Made by a program: the position numbers and the translations under genes
NCBI GenBank assembly: GCA_035772405.1
Contig: JAYKKM010000415.1
Coordinates: forward strand, 939,001-1,003,000
DNA: 64,000 nt
Direction: 5' to 3'
From: Chrysogorgia sp. JL179-B06
Taxonomy: Eukaryota; Cnidaria; Anthozoa; Scleralcyonacea; Chrysogorgiidae
Notes under the pieces: generated by a model
What the model saw: only the letters and a program-made list of their open reading frames with translations
Told to the model about the DNA's origin: nothing
Database searches by the model: none
Shown here: positions 17,395-25,584 of the stretch, in pieces
How positions within the stretch are numbered: position 1 is the stretch's first letter
Layout: each line of letters opens with the position of its first letter

Positions 17395-17408
17395 GAGTAG
17401 TATAAGCG
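17395..17408 (+). promoter_or_regulatory. GTAGTATAA promoter-like box
   Basis: GAGTAGTATAAGCG directly precedes the ATG of the zinc-ribbon gene. The AGTAGTATA core is the same as the outermost bases of the element (AGTAGTATAG) and close to the box before polymerase B. Confidence 0.35.
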
Positions 17409-17981
17409 ATGGACAAACTTATGAGGCAGATGAGTTATGGCTTGACAATTGACGAGATCGCGAGCGAGACGCAAATTGAGTGTGGAGGCACCTTCAGGAC
17501 TCACTACTGCTCGGATTGTGACGTTGTGAAAAACATCACTGACTGCGGTGGGTACGCGTGTCCAAAGTGTGGTGACATCGAATGGGGTTACACTCAGAGT
17601 TACAGCGACATGAGACTCACGCGACCAAAAAGCGTTCACAAGCGGTCTTGGTGGATGGGGAGGAGACTACGGAACGTTGTGAAGGGTGAGCACCTTGAGT
17701 TGATAAAAGAGGACTTCTTGAAAGTTGTCAACGCATTGTACTCATGCAATTTGGTAAAGGGTAGAAATGTCAGCAGATACGGGTACTACATTATTAGGTT
17801 GTGTCATAGAAGACGAGTCGAGACACTCAAGAAGGTGCCAGACCTCAAAGACGGGAAGGTGAAAGACTTGTTTGACGACAATCTGTTTGGGGTGGTGTAT
17901 CCAAAGTTGGGATGGTGTGAGAGTGGTGACAATTATTACAACGAGTGGTTTAGGAAAAAAATAAATAAGTGTAGTATATAG
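17409..17981 (+). CDS. Zinc-ribbon protein, possible VLTF3-like late transcription factor
   Basis: The 190-residue protein has a zinc-ribbon near residues 34-54: CSDC, then CGGYACPKC. The C-terminal half is basic and helical with conserved aromatic residues (RNVSRYGYYIIRLCH, then LFDDNLFGVVYPKLGW). The layout and the last segment resemble the VLTF3-like late transcription factors of large DNA viruses. I judge the match by eye only, so it is tentative. The gene ends six bases before polymerase B starts. If correct, it would drive capsid genes late in the element's cycle. Confidence 0.6.
   Translation: MDKLMRQMSYGLTIDEIASETQIECGGTFRTHYCSDCDVVKNITDCGGYACPKCGDIEWGYTQSYSDMRLTRPKSVHKRSWWMGRRLRNVVKGEHLELIKEDFLKVVNALYSCNLVKGRNVSRYGYYIIRLCHRRRVETLKKVPDLKDGKVKDLFDDNLFGVVYPKLGWCESGDNYYNEWFRKKINKCSI
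17971..17980 (+). promoter_or_regulatory. GTAGTATATA box before polymerase B
   Basis: GTAGTATATA lies inside the last codons of the zinc-ribbon gene, seven bases before the polymerase ATG. Being inside coding sequence lowers confidence, but the same core occurs before several other genes of the element. Confidence 0.3.
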
Positions 17982-17987
17982 AAGCCA

Positions 17988-20900
17988 ATGAGTCGGGCTG
18001 CGAAAAACCCACTGACAAAAAGACGGGCGCATAAGACGAGCGCAGCCGTTGTCAATTCACTAACAGATGAAGCGACCAACGTTCACGGCTTCTTTAGAGA
18101 TCAGGAAGGACAACGTGTAGTCGAAGACCTCACACCGTCGACGCATCTGTTGGATCGAGCACTGAGAGGGTTCACAAGGTCTTATGGAGTCGAGGTAATT
18201 GACGACAGAGACATCAATCAGGTAAATGGTAGTAGAAGCGCTGTCACTAACCTTTTGAGACGTGAATTAGGTGAGACCAACGGAATGAAAGTGGTGGAGA
18301 CAGTCAAGGTCACTTTTGAGAAAATTTTAGAACTCGATAAGACCACATACAAAACCGCCTACTTTAACAGCGAAACGTTCGTCGTCATTAACGAGCATGA
18401 CATCGAGGGTGTCGCCAATCGTGGATCGGAGCAGATTTTGACGCGGATAGCTGGGTGGTTATCTGAGGGGTCTGGATGGACTATCGACAAAATAGATGCA
18501 CACTACGTTAATGTCGCTATTTACAGACCTTTGCATGGGAGTAGCTACATTGTGTTGCCAAAGGAGCTGCGCAACAGTATGAAGGGTCTGATAAACGTAA
18601 ATAACGATGATGACAACGAGTGTTTTAGATGGTGCCACCTCGCACACAAATTTCCTGTTGGAAAAAACTCTGACAGAACGTCAAAGTACGTCAGACATGT
18701 CAGTGAGCTGAATTATGACGGAATTGACTTCCCAGTCACACTCAAAGACTACAACAAGATCGAAAAGGCAAACGATATTAGCATTAATGTTTTTGGGTAC
18801 GAAAATAAGCAGCCATTCCCTGTGTACGTTTCTAAGGAGACGTGTCCTGACCATATGGACCTATTGTTGATAACTAATGACGTGGGCAACAAGCATTATG
18901 TGTACATTCGCGATTTTAACAAATTCATGTACCGTCAGACAAAGTATAAGGCGAGAAAGCACTTTTGTAGGTATTGTTTGCAGTGTTTCACCCGCGAGGA
19001 CGTGCTTGAACGTCATGTGGAAGTATGTTTGGTCATCAATGGGAAGCAAGCTATTAAAATGCCACAAAAAGGCGCGAAAGTAAAATACGAGAATTTTAGT
19101 AGACAACTAAATGTGCCGTTTGTGGTGTACGCAGACTTCGAGGCTATCACACAGAAGGTGCACACAACAAAGCTGTCAAGCGAGTGTAGCTACACAAACG
19201 CTTATCAGAGGCATGTCGACTGTGGTTATGGGTATAAACTGGTTTGTTGTTATGACAACGAGTACAGTAAGCCAGTGAAAGTGTATCGCGGTGAAAACGC
19301 AGTCAACAAGTTCATTGGGGAGATGTTAGAAATTGTCGAATATTGTAAAGAGACATCTGAGAGTCACTTTAACAAAGAAATGATACTGACTGACGCCGAT
19401 AAGAAGAACTTTGACGAGGCTAAAAGTTGCCATATTTGCAGTGTTGAGTACACTGGCGCTGACGTTAGAGTGAGAGACCACTGTCACGTGTCAGGTAAGT
19501 ACAGAGGGTCCGCACATCGCGACTGTAATGTGAACTTTAAGTTGACTGATAAAATTCCTGTGATCTTCCATAACTTACGTGGTTACGATAGCCATTTCAT
19601 TATGCAGGAGATTGGCAAGTTTGGTCAAGACATAAATGTGATACCAAACAACATGGAGAAGTACATGGCGTTCATGCTTGGAAAAAACTTGGTATTCTTG
19701 GACAGCTTTCAGTTCATGAGTAGTGGTCTAGACAACTTGGTGAGGAACCTACCAAGGGACGCTTTCAAGTACACGTCAGAAGTGTTTCGCGACGAGGGGT
19801 TGGCACTTATGACAAGAAAGGGGGTCTATCCCTACGATTATATGGACTCCTTTGAAAAATTCGACGAGCGCGAGCTACCCTCCAAAAAAGATTTCTACAG
19901 CGTTCTGAACGATGAGCACATCACGGAAGAAATGCACGAGCGCGCCATCGATGTGTGGGACTACTTCGACGTTAAAAATATGGGTGGGTACCACGACCTG
20001 TATTTGAAAAGCGATGTGCTCTTGCTTGCCGACGTTTTTGAGAACTTTAGAAAGACATGCCATCGCGAGTATAAATTAGACCCTTGCCATTATTTCACAT
20101 CGCCTGGATTGGCTTGGGACGCCATGCTAAAGATGACTGGAGTAGAACTCGAATTATTGTCCGACATCGACATGTTCCAGTTTGTAGAATTAGGTATGCG
20201 TGGTGGTGTGAGCTACATTTGCAACAGACATGGTGTGGCGAATAATAAGTACATGGAAGGGTATGACAAAGAGCAAGAGTCGAAGTATTTGATGTACCTT
20301 GATGCCAACAATTTGTATGGATGGGCGATGAGTCGAAGTCTACCCACGGGCGGCTTCAAGTGGTTGACTGAGAAAGAAATAGAAAAAGTTAATCTGCGTG
20401 AGTATCACAACAATAGTAAAAAAGGTTTACTGCTTGAAGTCGACTTGGAGTACCCAACCCATTTGCATGACCTACACAACGATTACCCGTTGGCTCCCGA
20501 GAAGATGGAGATAACCGTTGACATGTTGTCGGAGTACTGCACGAAAATCAAAAATAAGTTTAACGTGAGTGTTGGTGGTGTGAAAAAGTTGGTGACTAAT
20601 TTGATGGACAAAAAAAAGTATGTGTGTCACTACGGAAATCTGCAGTTGTACATGGATCTTGGATTGAAAATCAAAAAGGTTCATAGGGCCCTACAGTTCG
20701 ACCAGTCCAAGTGGTTGGGCAAGTACATCGACTTTAACACAGTCAAAAGAACCACAGCTAAGAACGCTTTTGAGAAGGACTTCTTCAAGTTGATGAACAA
20801 TAGTGTGTTCGGAAAAACGATGGAAAACTTGAGGAAGCGTGTGGACGTAAGATTAGTGACCACTGCGAAGAAATTAGAAAAGCTCGTCTCAAAGCCTACG

Positions 20901-21599
20901 TTTGTGTCTTGCAAGATATTTAGCGAGAATTTAGTCGCTGTCCATAAGGTTAAAGAAACGCTGACACTAAATAGGCCCGCATATGTGGGTATGTGCATAC
21001 TAGACTTGAGTAAAACGCTGATGTATGATTTTCACTACAATTATATTATGAAAAAGTACTCTAGCGACACCTGTAGATTGCACTTCACTGACACTGACAG
21101 TCTGTTGTACTCAATCAAAACCGATGACGTTTATTCCGACTTTATGATGGAGTGCGAAAAGTTTGACAATAGCGACTACCCTGCAGACAGCCCATTCTTT
21201 TTTAGAGAGAATAAGAAAGTTATTGGGAAGATGAAGGACGAGTGCGCTGGGACGCCAATTATTGAGTTCGTTGGGTTGCGCAGTAAAATGTACAGCTATT
21301 TGAAAGAGGGTGGAGGTGGTGGGAAAACCGCTAAAGGTATTAGAAAGAACATAATTAAAAAGGTAATCAGACACGAAGATTACAAAAGCGTGCTACTAGA
21401 GCAGAAACAATTGCGACACACAATGAAGACCATTAGAAGTGTTAAACATCAGCTCGGTAGCTACGAAATTAATAAAGTATCGCTATCCTGCTTCGACGAT
21501 AAACGACACCTTTTAGAAAATGGTATTGACTCCTACGCATATGGTCACAAAAACATTGTAGTGAGAGACACCACTGAAAACAGTGAGCAAACGGACTAA
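17988..21599 (+). CDS. Protein-primed DNA polymerase B
   Basis: The 1203-residue enzyme is full length for Polintons. A zinc-finger-like C327/C330...H343/C347 precedes the exonuclease. Exo I is YADFEA (381-386), Exo II FHNLRGYDSH (527-536) and Exo III YHDLYLKSDVLLL (668-680). Between Exo I and II is an endonuclease VII-like Cys/His insertion (CHIC at 481-484, DHCH at 497-500, C513) known from Polinton polymerases. Polymerase motif A is YLDANNLYGW (770-779), B is NNSVFGKTME (937-946), C is FTDTDSLLY (1033-1041) and SKMYSY follows at 1099-1104. All catalytic acids are present. It would copy the linear element from protein-primed ends. The C terminus TENSEQTD is shared with the gene at 3722. Confidence 0.97.
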   Translation: MSRAAKNPLTKRRAHKTSAAVVNSLTDEATNVHGFFRDQEGQRVVEDLTPSTHLLDRALRGFTRSYGVEVIDDRDINQVNGSRSAVTNLLRRELGETNGMKVVETVKVTFEKILELDKTTYKTAYFNSETFVVINEHDIEGVANRGSEQILTRIAGWLSEGSGWTIDKIDAHYVNVAIYRPLHGSSYIVLPKELRNSMKGLINVNNDDDNECFRWCHLAHKFPVGKNSDRTSKYVRHVSELNYDGIDFPVTLKDYNKIEKANDISINVFGYENKQPFPVYVSKETCPDHMDLLLITNDVGNKHYVYIRDFNKFMYRQTKYKARKHFCRYCLQCFTREDVLERHVEVCLVINGKQAIKMPQKGAKVKYENFSRQLNVPFVVYADFEAITQKVHTTKLSSECSYTNAYQRHVDCGYGYKLVCCYDNEYSKPVKVYRGENAVNKFIGEMLEIVEYCKETSESHFNKEMILTDADKKNFDEAKSCHICSVEYTGADVRVRDHCHVSGKYRGSAHRDCNVNFKLTDKIPVIFHNLRGYDSHFIMQEIGKFGQDINVIPNNMEKYMAFMLGKNLVFLDSFQFMSSGLDNLVRNLPRDAFKYTSEVFRDEGLALMTRKGVYPYDYMDSFEKFDERELPSKKDFYSVLNDEHITEEMHERAIDVWDYFDVKNMGGYHDLYLKSDVLLLADVFENFRKTCHREYKLDPCHYFTSPGLAWDAMLKMTGVELELLSDIDMFQFVELGMRGGVSYICNRHGVANNKYMEGYDKEQESKYLMYLDANNLYGWAMSRSLPTGGFKWLTEKEIEKVNLREYHNNSKKGLLLEVDLEYPTHLHDLHNDYPLAPEKMEITVDMLSEYCTKIKNKFNVSVGGVKKLVTNLMDKKKYVCHYGNLQLYMDLGLKIKKVHRALQFDQSKWLGKYIDFNTVKRTTAKNAFEKDFFKLMNNSVFGKTMENLRKRVDVRLVTTAKKLEKLVSKPTFVSCKIFSENLVAVHKVKETLTLNRPAYVGMCILDLSKTLMYDFHYNYIMKKYSSDTCRLHFTDTDSLLYSIKTDDVYSDFMMECEKFDNSDYPADSPFFFRENKKVIGKMKDECAGTPIIEFVGLRSKMYSYLKEGGGGGKTAKGIRKNIIKKVIRHEDYKSVLLEQKQLRHTMKTIRSVKHQLGSYEINKVSLSCFDDKRHLLENGIDSYAYGHKNIVVRDTTENSEQTD

Positions 21600-22003
21600 T
21601 TCGCAAAACGACTGGCTATTTGTTAGCCAATGTTGTTAGCCAATCAAAAGAGCGCCATTTCGCTATCCACTTGGATAAAACATCACCACTAGAATCAAAA
21701 TCTAGTGGTTTTTTTTCGCGCGTGAATTGAGACAACAGCAGAACGCGTCGGTTGAAATGACACTCTCTATTTTTTAATATGTGGGAGTGAGCTCGTACCA
21801 CATTTTATTTTTTTAACACGCGAAAATGTTGAAATGACACTTTCTATTTTTTCCTAAATGTAATTTGACATAAATTTGTGAGAATTTTGAAACGACGCTC
21901 TCTATTTTTTTAAATATGGCTGAAATGGTGTCAAATTTAGCGAGAGTCGCGATTTAGTATAAATTTGGTATTGTCTCGCTAATCTCGCATGTGTTTGACA
22001 TCA
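21600..22003. promoter_or_regulatory. Polinton right subterminal region with hairpin and repeats
   Basis: No gene lies here. TTGTTAGCCAAT occurs twice near 21619-21645. A perfect 9-bp hairpin, ACCACTAGA at 21685-21693 with TCTAGTGGT at 21701-21709, is followed by eight T residues and looks like a factor-independent terminator or Pol III stop. Two AT-rich units at 21823-21915 are inverse copies of the left subterminal repeats. Confidence 0.5.
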
Positions 22004-22222
22004 ATTTAGTAGAAAACGTGTGAGGGGTGTCTAGATTGACTAACGATCGTTGTAGTAGTATAGCAAGTAGGGCTGCGAGCTTATTCGATGTTAATCGTAA
22101 ATATAAATACCAAAACATCACCAAATTTGTCGAGTCGCGACTTGGCAAAATTTGGTGATGTTTTGGTATTTATATTCACGGTTGAGGTCGATTGAGCTCG
22201 CAGCCCTACTTGCTATACTACT
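22004..22222 (-). repeat. Polinton right terminal inverted repeat with fold-back
   Basis: The outer 76 bases (22147-22222, read leftward) match the left terminus almost exactly. Bases 22049-22125 are an inverted copy of that outer part, so this end can form a hairpin with arms of about 75 bases. Similarity to the left repeat goes on through GATTGACTAACGATCG and GTAGAAAACG to about 22004. Confidence 0.9.
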
Positions 22223-22228
22223 CACCTT
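22223..22228. other. Polinton target-site duplication, right copy
   Basis: CACCTT directly follows the right terminus and equals 3186-3191. The first five bases are also the true end of the interrupted MITE, and TTAA follows at 22228-22231. Confidence 0.92.
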
Positions 22229-22361
22229 TAAGTAAGAGTACTTACGTATATTCATGGCCGACGTTTCGGACGATATGTCCTTCTTTCTTCTTCTGACCTT
22301 AAGAAGGACATATCGTCTGAAACGTCGTCCATGAATATATGTAAGTACTCTTATACTTAAG
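22229..22361. repeat. Near-perfect hairpin element
   Basis: The left arm (GTAAGAGTACTTACGTATAT onward, to about 22287) and the right arm (22302-22361) are inverted copies with a loop of about 14 bases. Its outer end joins the TTAA of the MITE interrupted by the Polinton, so several TTAA-linked elements are stacked here. Confidence 0.7.
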
Positions 22362-22484
22362 TATTTTTCAACACATTGAAGTTCTCATTTCTTTTTTCAT
22401 AGTATATCCAGTTAAATCACTTGTAACAATCGTGATTCAAGGAAACTTGAATTCATTATTAGTGAAAGTACATTATATGCTTAA

Positions 22485-22934
22485 AGGACATTGCCAAGAA
22501 AAATTAAGTTTGTCTAATATGAAAGAACTCGTAAGATGATAGAGTAACACCTTTTACAACTTTTCCGTATTTTACTTCGTTTTTGAAATATTTCAGTTTG
22601 ATATGTAAATGAGATGGTCTCTGACGTCAGGTGCATGGTAGAGAATTTTCACTCATTAAAATATTAGTTCAATCTTCAAATTTACTTGAAAATATGCGTA
22701 TAATAACTCCTCATGATAATGAACGTTGTAAACTTAGCAATCACTGAGATATAAGACATTTTTTAATGATTGAAAATTCTCTACCCTGCACCTGACGTCA
22801 GAGACCATCTCATTTACATATCAAACAAATTGAAATATTTCAAAAATGAAGTAAAATACGGAAAAGTTGTGAAAGGTGTTACTCTATCATTTTACGAGTT
22901 ATTAGACAAACTTAATTTTTGTTGCTAATGTCCT
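22485..22934. mobile_element. TTAA-flanked MITE, family 1, copy 2
   Basis: It has the same ends as 390-863 (AGGACATTG... and ...CTAATGTCCT), flanked by TTAA at 22481-22484 and 22935-22938. TGACGTCA lies in each arm (22622-22629 and 22793-22800). Two copies of the family thus sit on either side of the Polinton in one receptor gene. Confidence 0.85.
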
Positions 22935-22950
22935 TTAAATTTCTTTTCAG

Positions 22951-24607
22951 TGATGAACGTTTAAACAGCAAAATAATTTCAGCAGAAATCAGTCCGAAAC
23001 CCACAGAAATCTTTGAAAGGAACATCACTTTTACTTTAAAGCACAGAAACGTAAGAAATTTTGTTTGCTTCATTGTATGGATCTAGCCCTCGCTACACGA
23101 GGTCGTGCGTCAGAGTTCCCTTTATTCTTGTTTTTATTCATTTTTCTTCCACTCTTCTTTTTAAATGTTTTTTTATTCTGGTTAAAGGGATACTCCAGTC
23201 AAAATAAAAATGTAGTTCATATGAAAGATCTTACTGACTTTAGTTTATTTCCAAAGTTTCAGCATTCCTATTAATTTAGTTAAGAAGATATGACTAGTTG
23301 AAGTTGAAGAGTTTGTTCAATTTCGACGCCATATTTGTTTCTCAAATATGACGTCACTGAGTGACGTGATCTCGTATTATGCCTAAAGAAGCTCCTCTAC
23401 TTTCCTGCATGAGGAACTAAATAGTTTATTTCGACTAATTTTCGTCCAAAGAGCACTCACAACAGCTATCACTATGTGATCGCCACCAAAACAACTCCAC
23501 TGCCGATAAAGAAGCACTCAATGACGTCATATTTTAAAAACCAATATGGCGCCAAAATCCTCAAATTTTCAACTTGCCATATTTTCTTAACTAAATTGAT
23601 AGGAATGCTGAAACTTTGGAAATAAACTGAAGTCAATAAGATCTTTCATATGAACTACATTTGTATTTTGACTAGAGTATCCCTTTAAATGTTTTTTTTT
23701 ATTCTGGTTAAATAATGAAAAATCCTTCTATTTTTTCTCAGGATTCAAGTCTTGAGTCAAAATGTGTTTTTATTTCAAATTCAAAAAAGTAAGTCAACAG
23801 TTTTTTTCCTCTACCATTAACCGGTATTTTAAAGATTTGCACTTAATAACATAAGGCTATAGTAAAAATAAGAGAAAGAAAGAGTATCATTTCAACTATT
23901 TTAGAAGCTAAATACAGCAATGGAAAGGCGCTCCTGTTAAGCCTCGGCTAGTGTTGCACTTAGGGTATAATTTTTGGGAACACAATACGAATGTCCTCCA
24001 GACGGTCCCATGTGCACTTGCGCGCCCGCTTTGTGTCTGGTCTTTCGCTCTTTTAGGAGGAGACCAATTGTATTGTATTGTATTGTATTATATGATATGT
24101 ATGTATGGTATTAATTGCGTAATGCAATGCAATGCAATGCAATGCAATGCAATGCAATGCAATGCAATGCAATGCAATGCAATGCAATGCAATGCAATGC
24201 AATGCAATGTAATGTAATCTTGTGAAGTATTACAGGACCCCACTGAAAAACACTTCGGTGATGTGGGTATCCTGAATAAATATTATTATTATTATTATTG
24301 TCGGTATCATAAAGCTGCTTAATAGCTGAATAGTAATGCGACAAAAGGACTGGAGTTTCTTTTTACTCCTTTCTGCCGCATATATATATATATACAAATT
24401 AAAGAATCTTATAGATTCTCATCGTTGTTTGATCCATACTTTAATACAATCTTTACTTGCTCTTGCAGTACGACGAATGTTATTACCAACTTTTCCAGTG
24501 CTGGGTGCAGTGTTGTGTCTACGAATGATTCTCATACCACATGCACTTGTAATCACCTGACAAGCTTTGCTGTCTTAACCCGAGTAAAACGTTCAAAAGA
24601 AACTGCT
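22951..24607 (+). CDS. Adhesion GPCR, end of GAIN domain and GPS motif
   Basis: Exons 22951-23050, 23742-23788 and 24469-24607 join in phase with each other and with the exons before the Polinton. They encode a GAIN-type strand (ERNITFTLKH), then CVFI, a GCSVV segment and TTCTCNHLTSFAVL. This is the GPS motif, with four cysteines and the HL/T cleavage site where adhesion receptors cut themselves. The tryptophan usual after the first cysteine is replaced (CVFISNS). The next exon starts the first transmembrane segment. Confidence 0.9.
23186..23684. mobile_element. TTAA-flanked MITE, family 2
   Basis: The ends AGGGATACTCCAGTCAAAAT and ATTTTGACTAGAGTATCCCT are inverted copies, with TTAA outside both (23182-23185, 23685-23688). 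Each arm contains TGACGTCA (23349-23356, 23522-23529). A 24-base segment, TAAATGTTTTTTTATTCTGG plus TTAA, stands on both sides of the element, longer than a TTAA duplication can explain. Confidence 0.85.
24075..24212. repeat. (AATGC)n and (TATTG)n microsatellite
   Basis: About 18 copies of the pentanucleotide AATGC run from 24120 to about 24208, with a shorter (TATTG)n just upstream. Frames through it are open on both strands but encode only MQCNA/CIALH repeats. Confidence 0.95.
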
Positions 24608-24927
24608 GTGAGTTTCAAGTTCAATCCATGTTCTGTAATATTTAAAACACGAGAAGGAGCGTTTTATCATATTTAAATATAATACGGAAATGTGATTGGA
24701 CAATTTGGTTAATGAATATTAATGAGTTTTTGAAGTAATGTTAAAATATTGTTGGTACTGTAACCGCATTTCTGATTAACGTCAAGATGTTCCAAAACTG
24801 CATCATGGTTTGAGTTCTAAAGACTTGTAAATAGCTTATGTTTTTCTCTCTATGTATACACAATTATTTAATTACCAGATCAGTTATCCTTTGCGGACTC
24901 GCATCCGTATATTCTTTTGATATTTAA

Positions 24928-25404
24928 AGTGTCCATAACCTCAAAATGTTTTATTGTCTTGTTTGGAAGAACTTTTAAAATGATAAAGTAACTTCTTTTG
25001 AAGATTTTCGTTTCTTTGCTTTCCTTTTGAGATATATCAGTTTGTTTGATATGCAAATGTCTGGAATTTCGTCACACATGCATAATGACTTATTGGAGAA
25101 ATGTGTATATCTCTTTCATTCTCGAACGAAATCCTTTAAAATCAAGAAGTTTGGTGTTGTGGGAGAAACGCACACACGTGTTATTCACACTTTAGTGTTT
25201 TTATTTGATGAATGCAAAGATATATAACATTCGCTGATAACTCATTATGCATGTGTGACGAAATTCCAGACATTTGCATATCAAACAAACTGATATATCT
25301 CACAAAGAAAGCGAAGAAGTGAAAATCTTCAAAAGAAGTTACTTTATCATTTTAAAAGTTCTTCCAAATAAGACAATAAATACTTTTTGAGGTGAGGGGC
25401 ACTG
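24928..25404. mobile_element. MITE, family 3
   Basis: Long inverted arms run from AGTGTCCATAACCTCAAAAT on the left and the inverse of CAGTGCCCCTCACCTCAAAA on the right. They share TTTGATATGCAAATGTCTGG and CGTCACACATGCATAATGA near the centre. TTTA/TTAA lies at the borders. No protein is encoded. It is a different family from the two TTAA MITEs nearby but has the same plan. Confidence 0.75.
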
Positions 25405-25411
25405 TAAAGAT

Positions 25412-25545
25412 ATATGGTGAAGGAAAATTTCGAGTGTTAGAATATATATATTTTAATACCAAATCGGGACCAGTTGCGGAAATTGCAACTTCGAGGCCTT
25501 CCGGCTGGAATTGAACCTGTGAATTCAACTCAGCTTGTGATTCTA
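25412..25545 (-). repeat. Partial tRNA-like repeat, copy 1
   Basis: The bases from TATGGTGAAGGAAAATTTCG to GGCTGGAATTGAACC match the left part of the element at 32983-33204. Only the B-box half of the tRNA-like unit is present; the copy runs into unrelated sequence before the A box. Confidence 0.6.
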
Positions 25546-25584
25546 ATTTCTTGTTTCTAATTACAGTTTGTTTATTATTTTTAG

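Larger units (their letters stand above)
3192..22222. mobile_element. Complete Polinton/Maverick element
   Basis: The element is 19,031 bp long. It starts 5'-AGTAGTATAG and ends with the exact inverse, lies between perfect 6-bp duplications of CACCTT, and carries the defining Polinton genes: protein-primed polymerase B, retrovirus-like integrase, packaging ATPase and double-jelly-roll major capsid protein. Every recognisable gene is open from start to stop, so the insertion looks recent. The genes lie in four strand blocks: minus 3722-11086, plus 11131-14710, minus 14944-16234, plus 16366-21599. The genes are packed with gaps of 0-60 bases, unlike the intron-rich host around them. Base composition in the coding part is visibly richer in G and C than the flanks. 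Confidence 0.95.
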
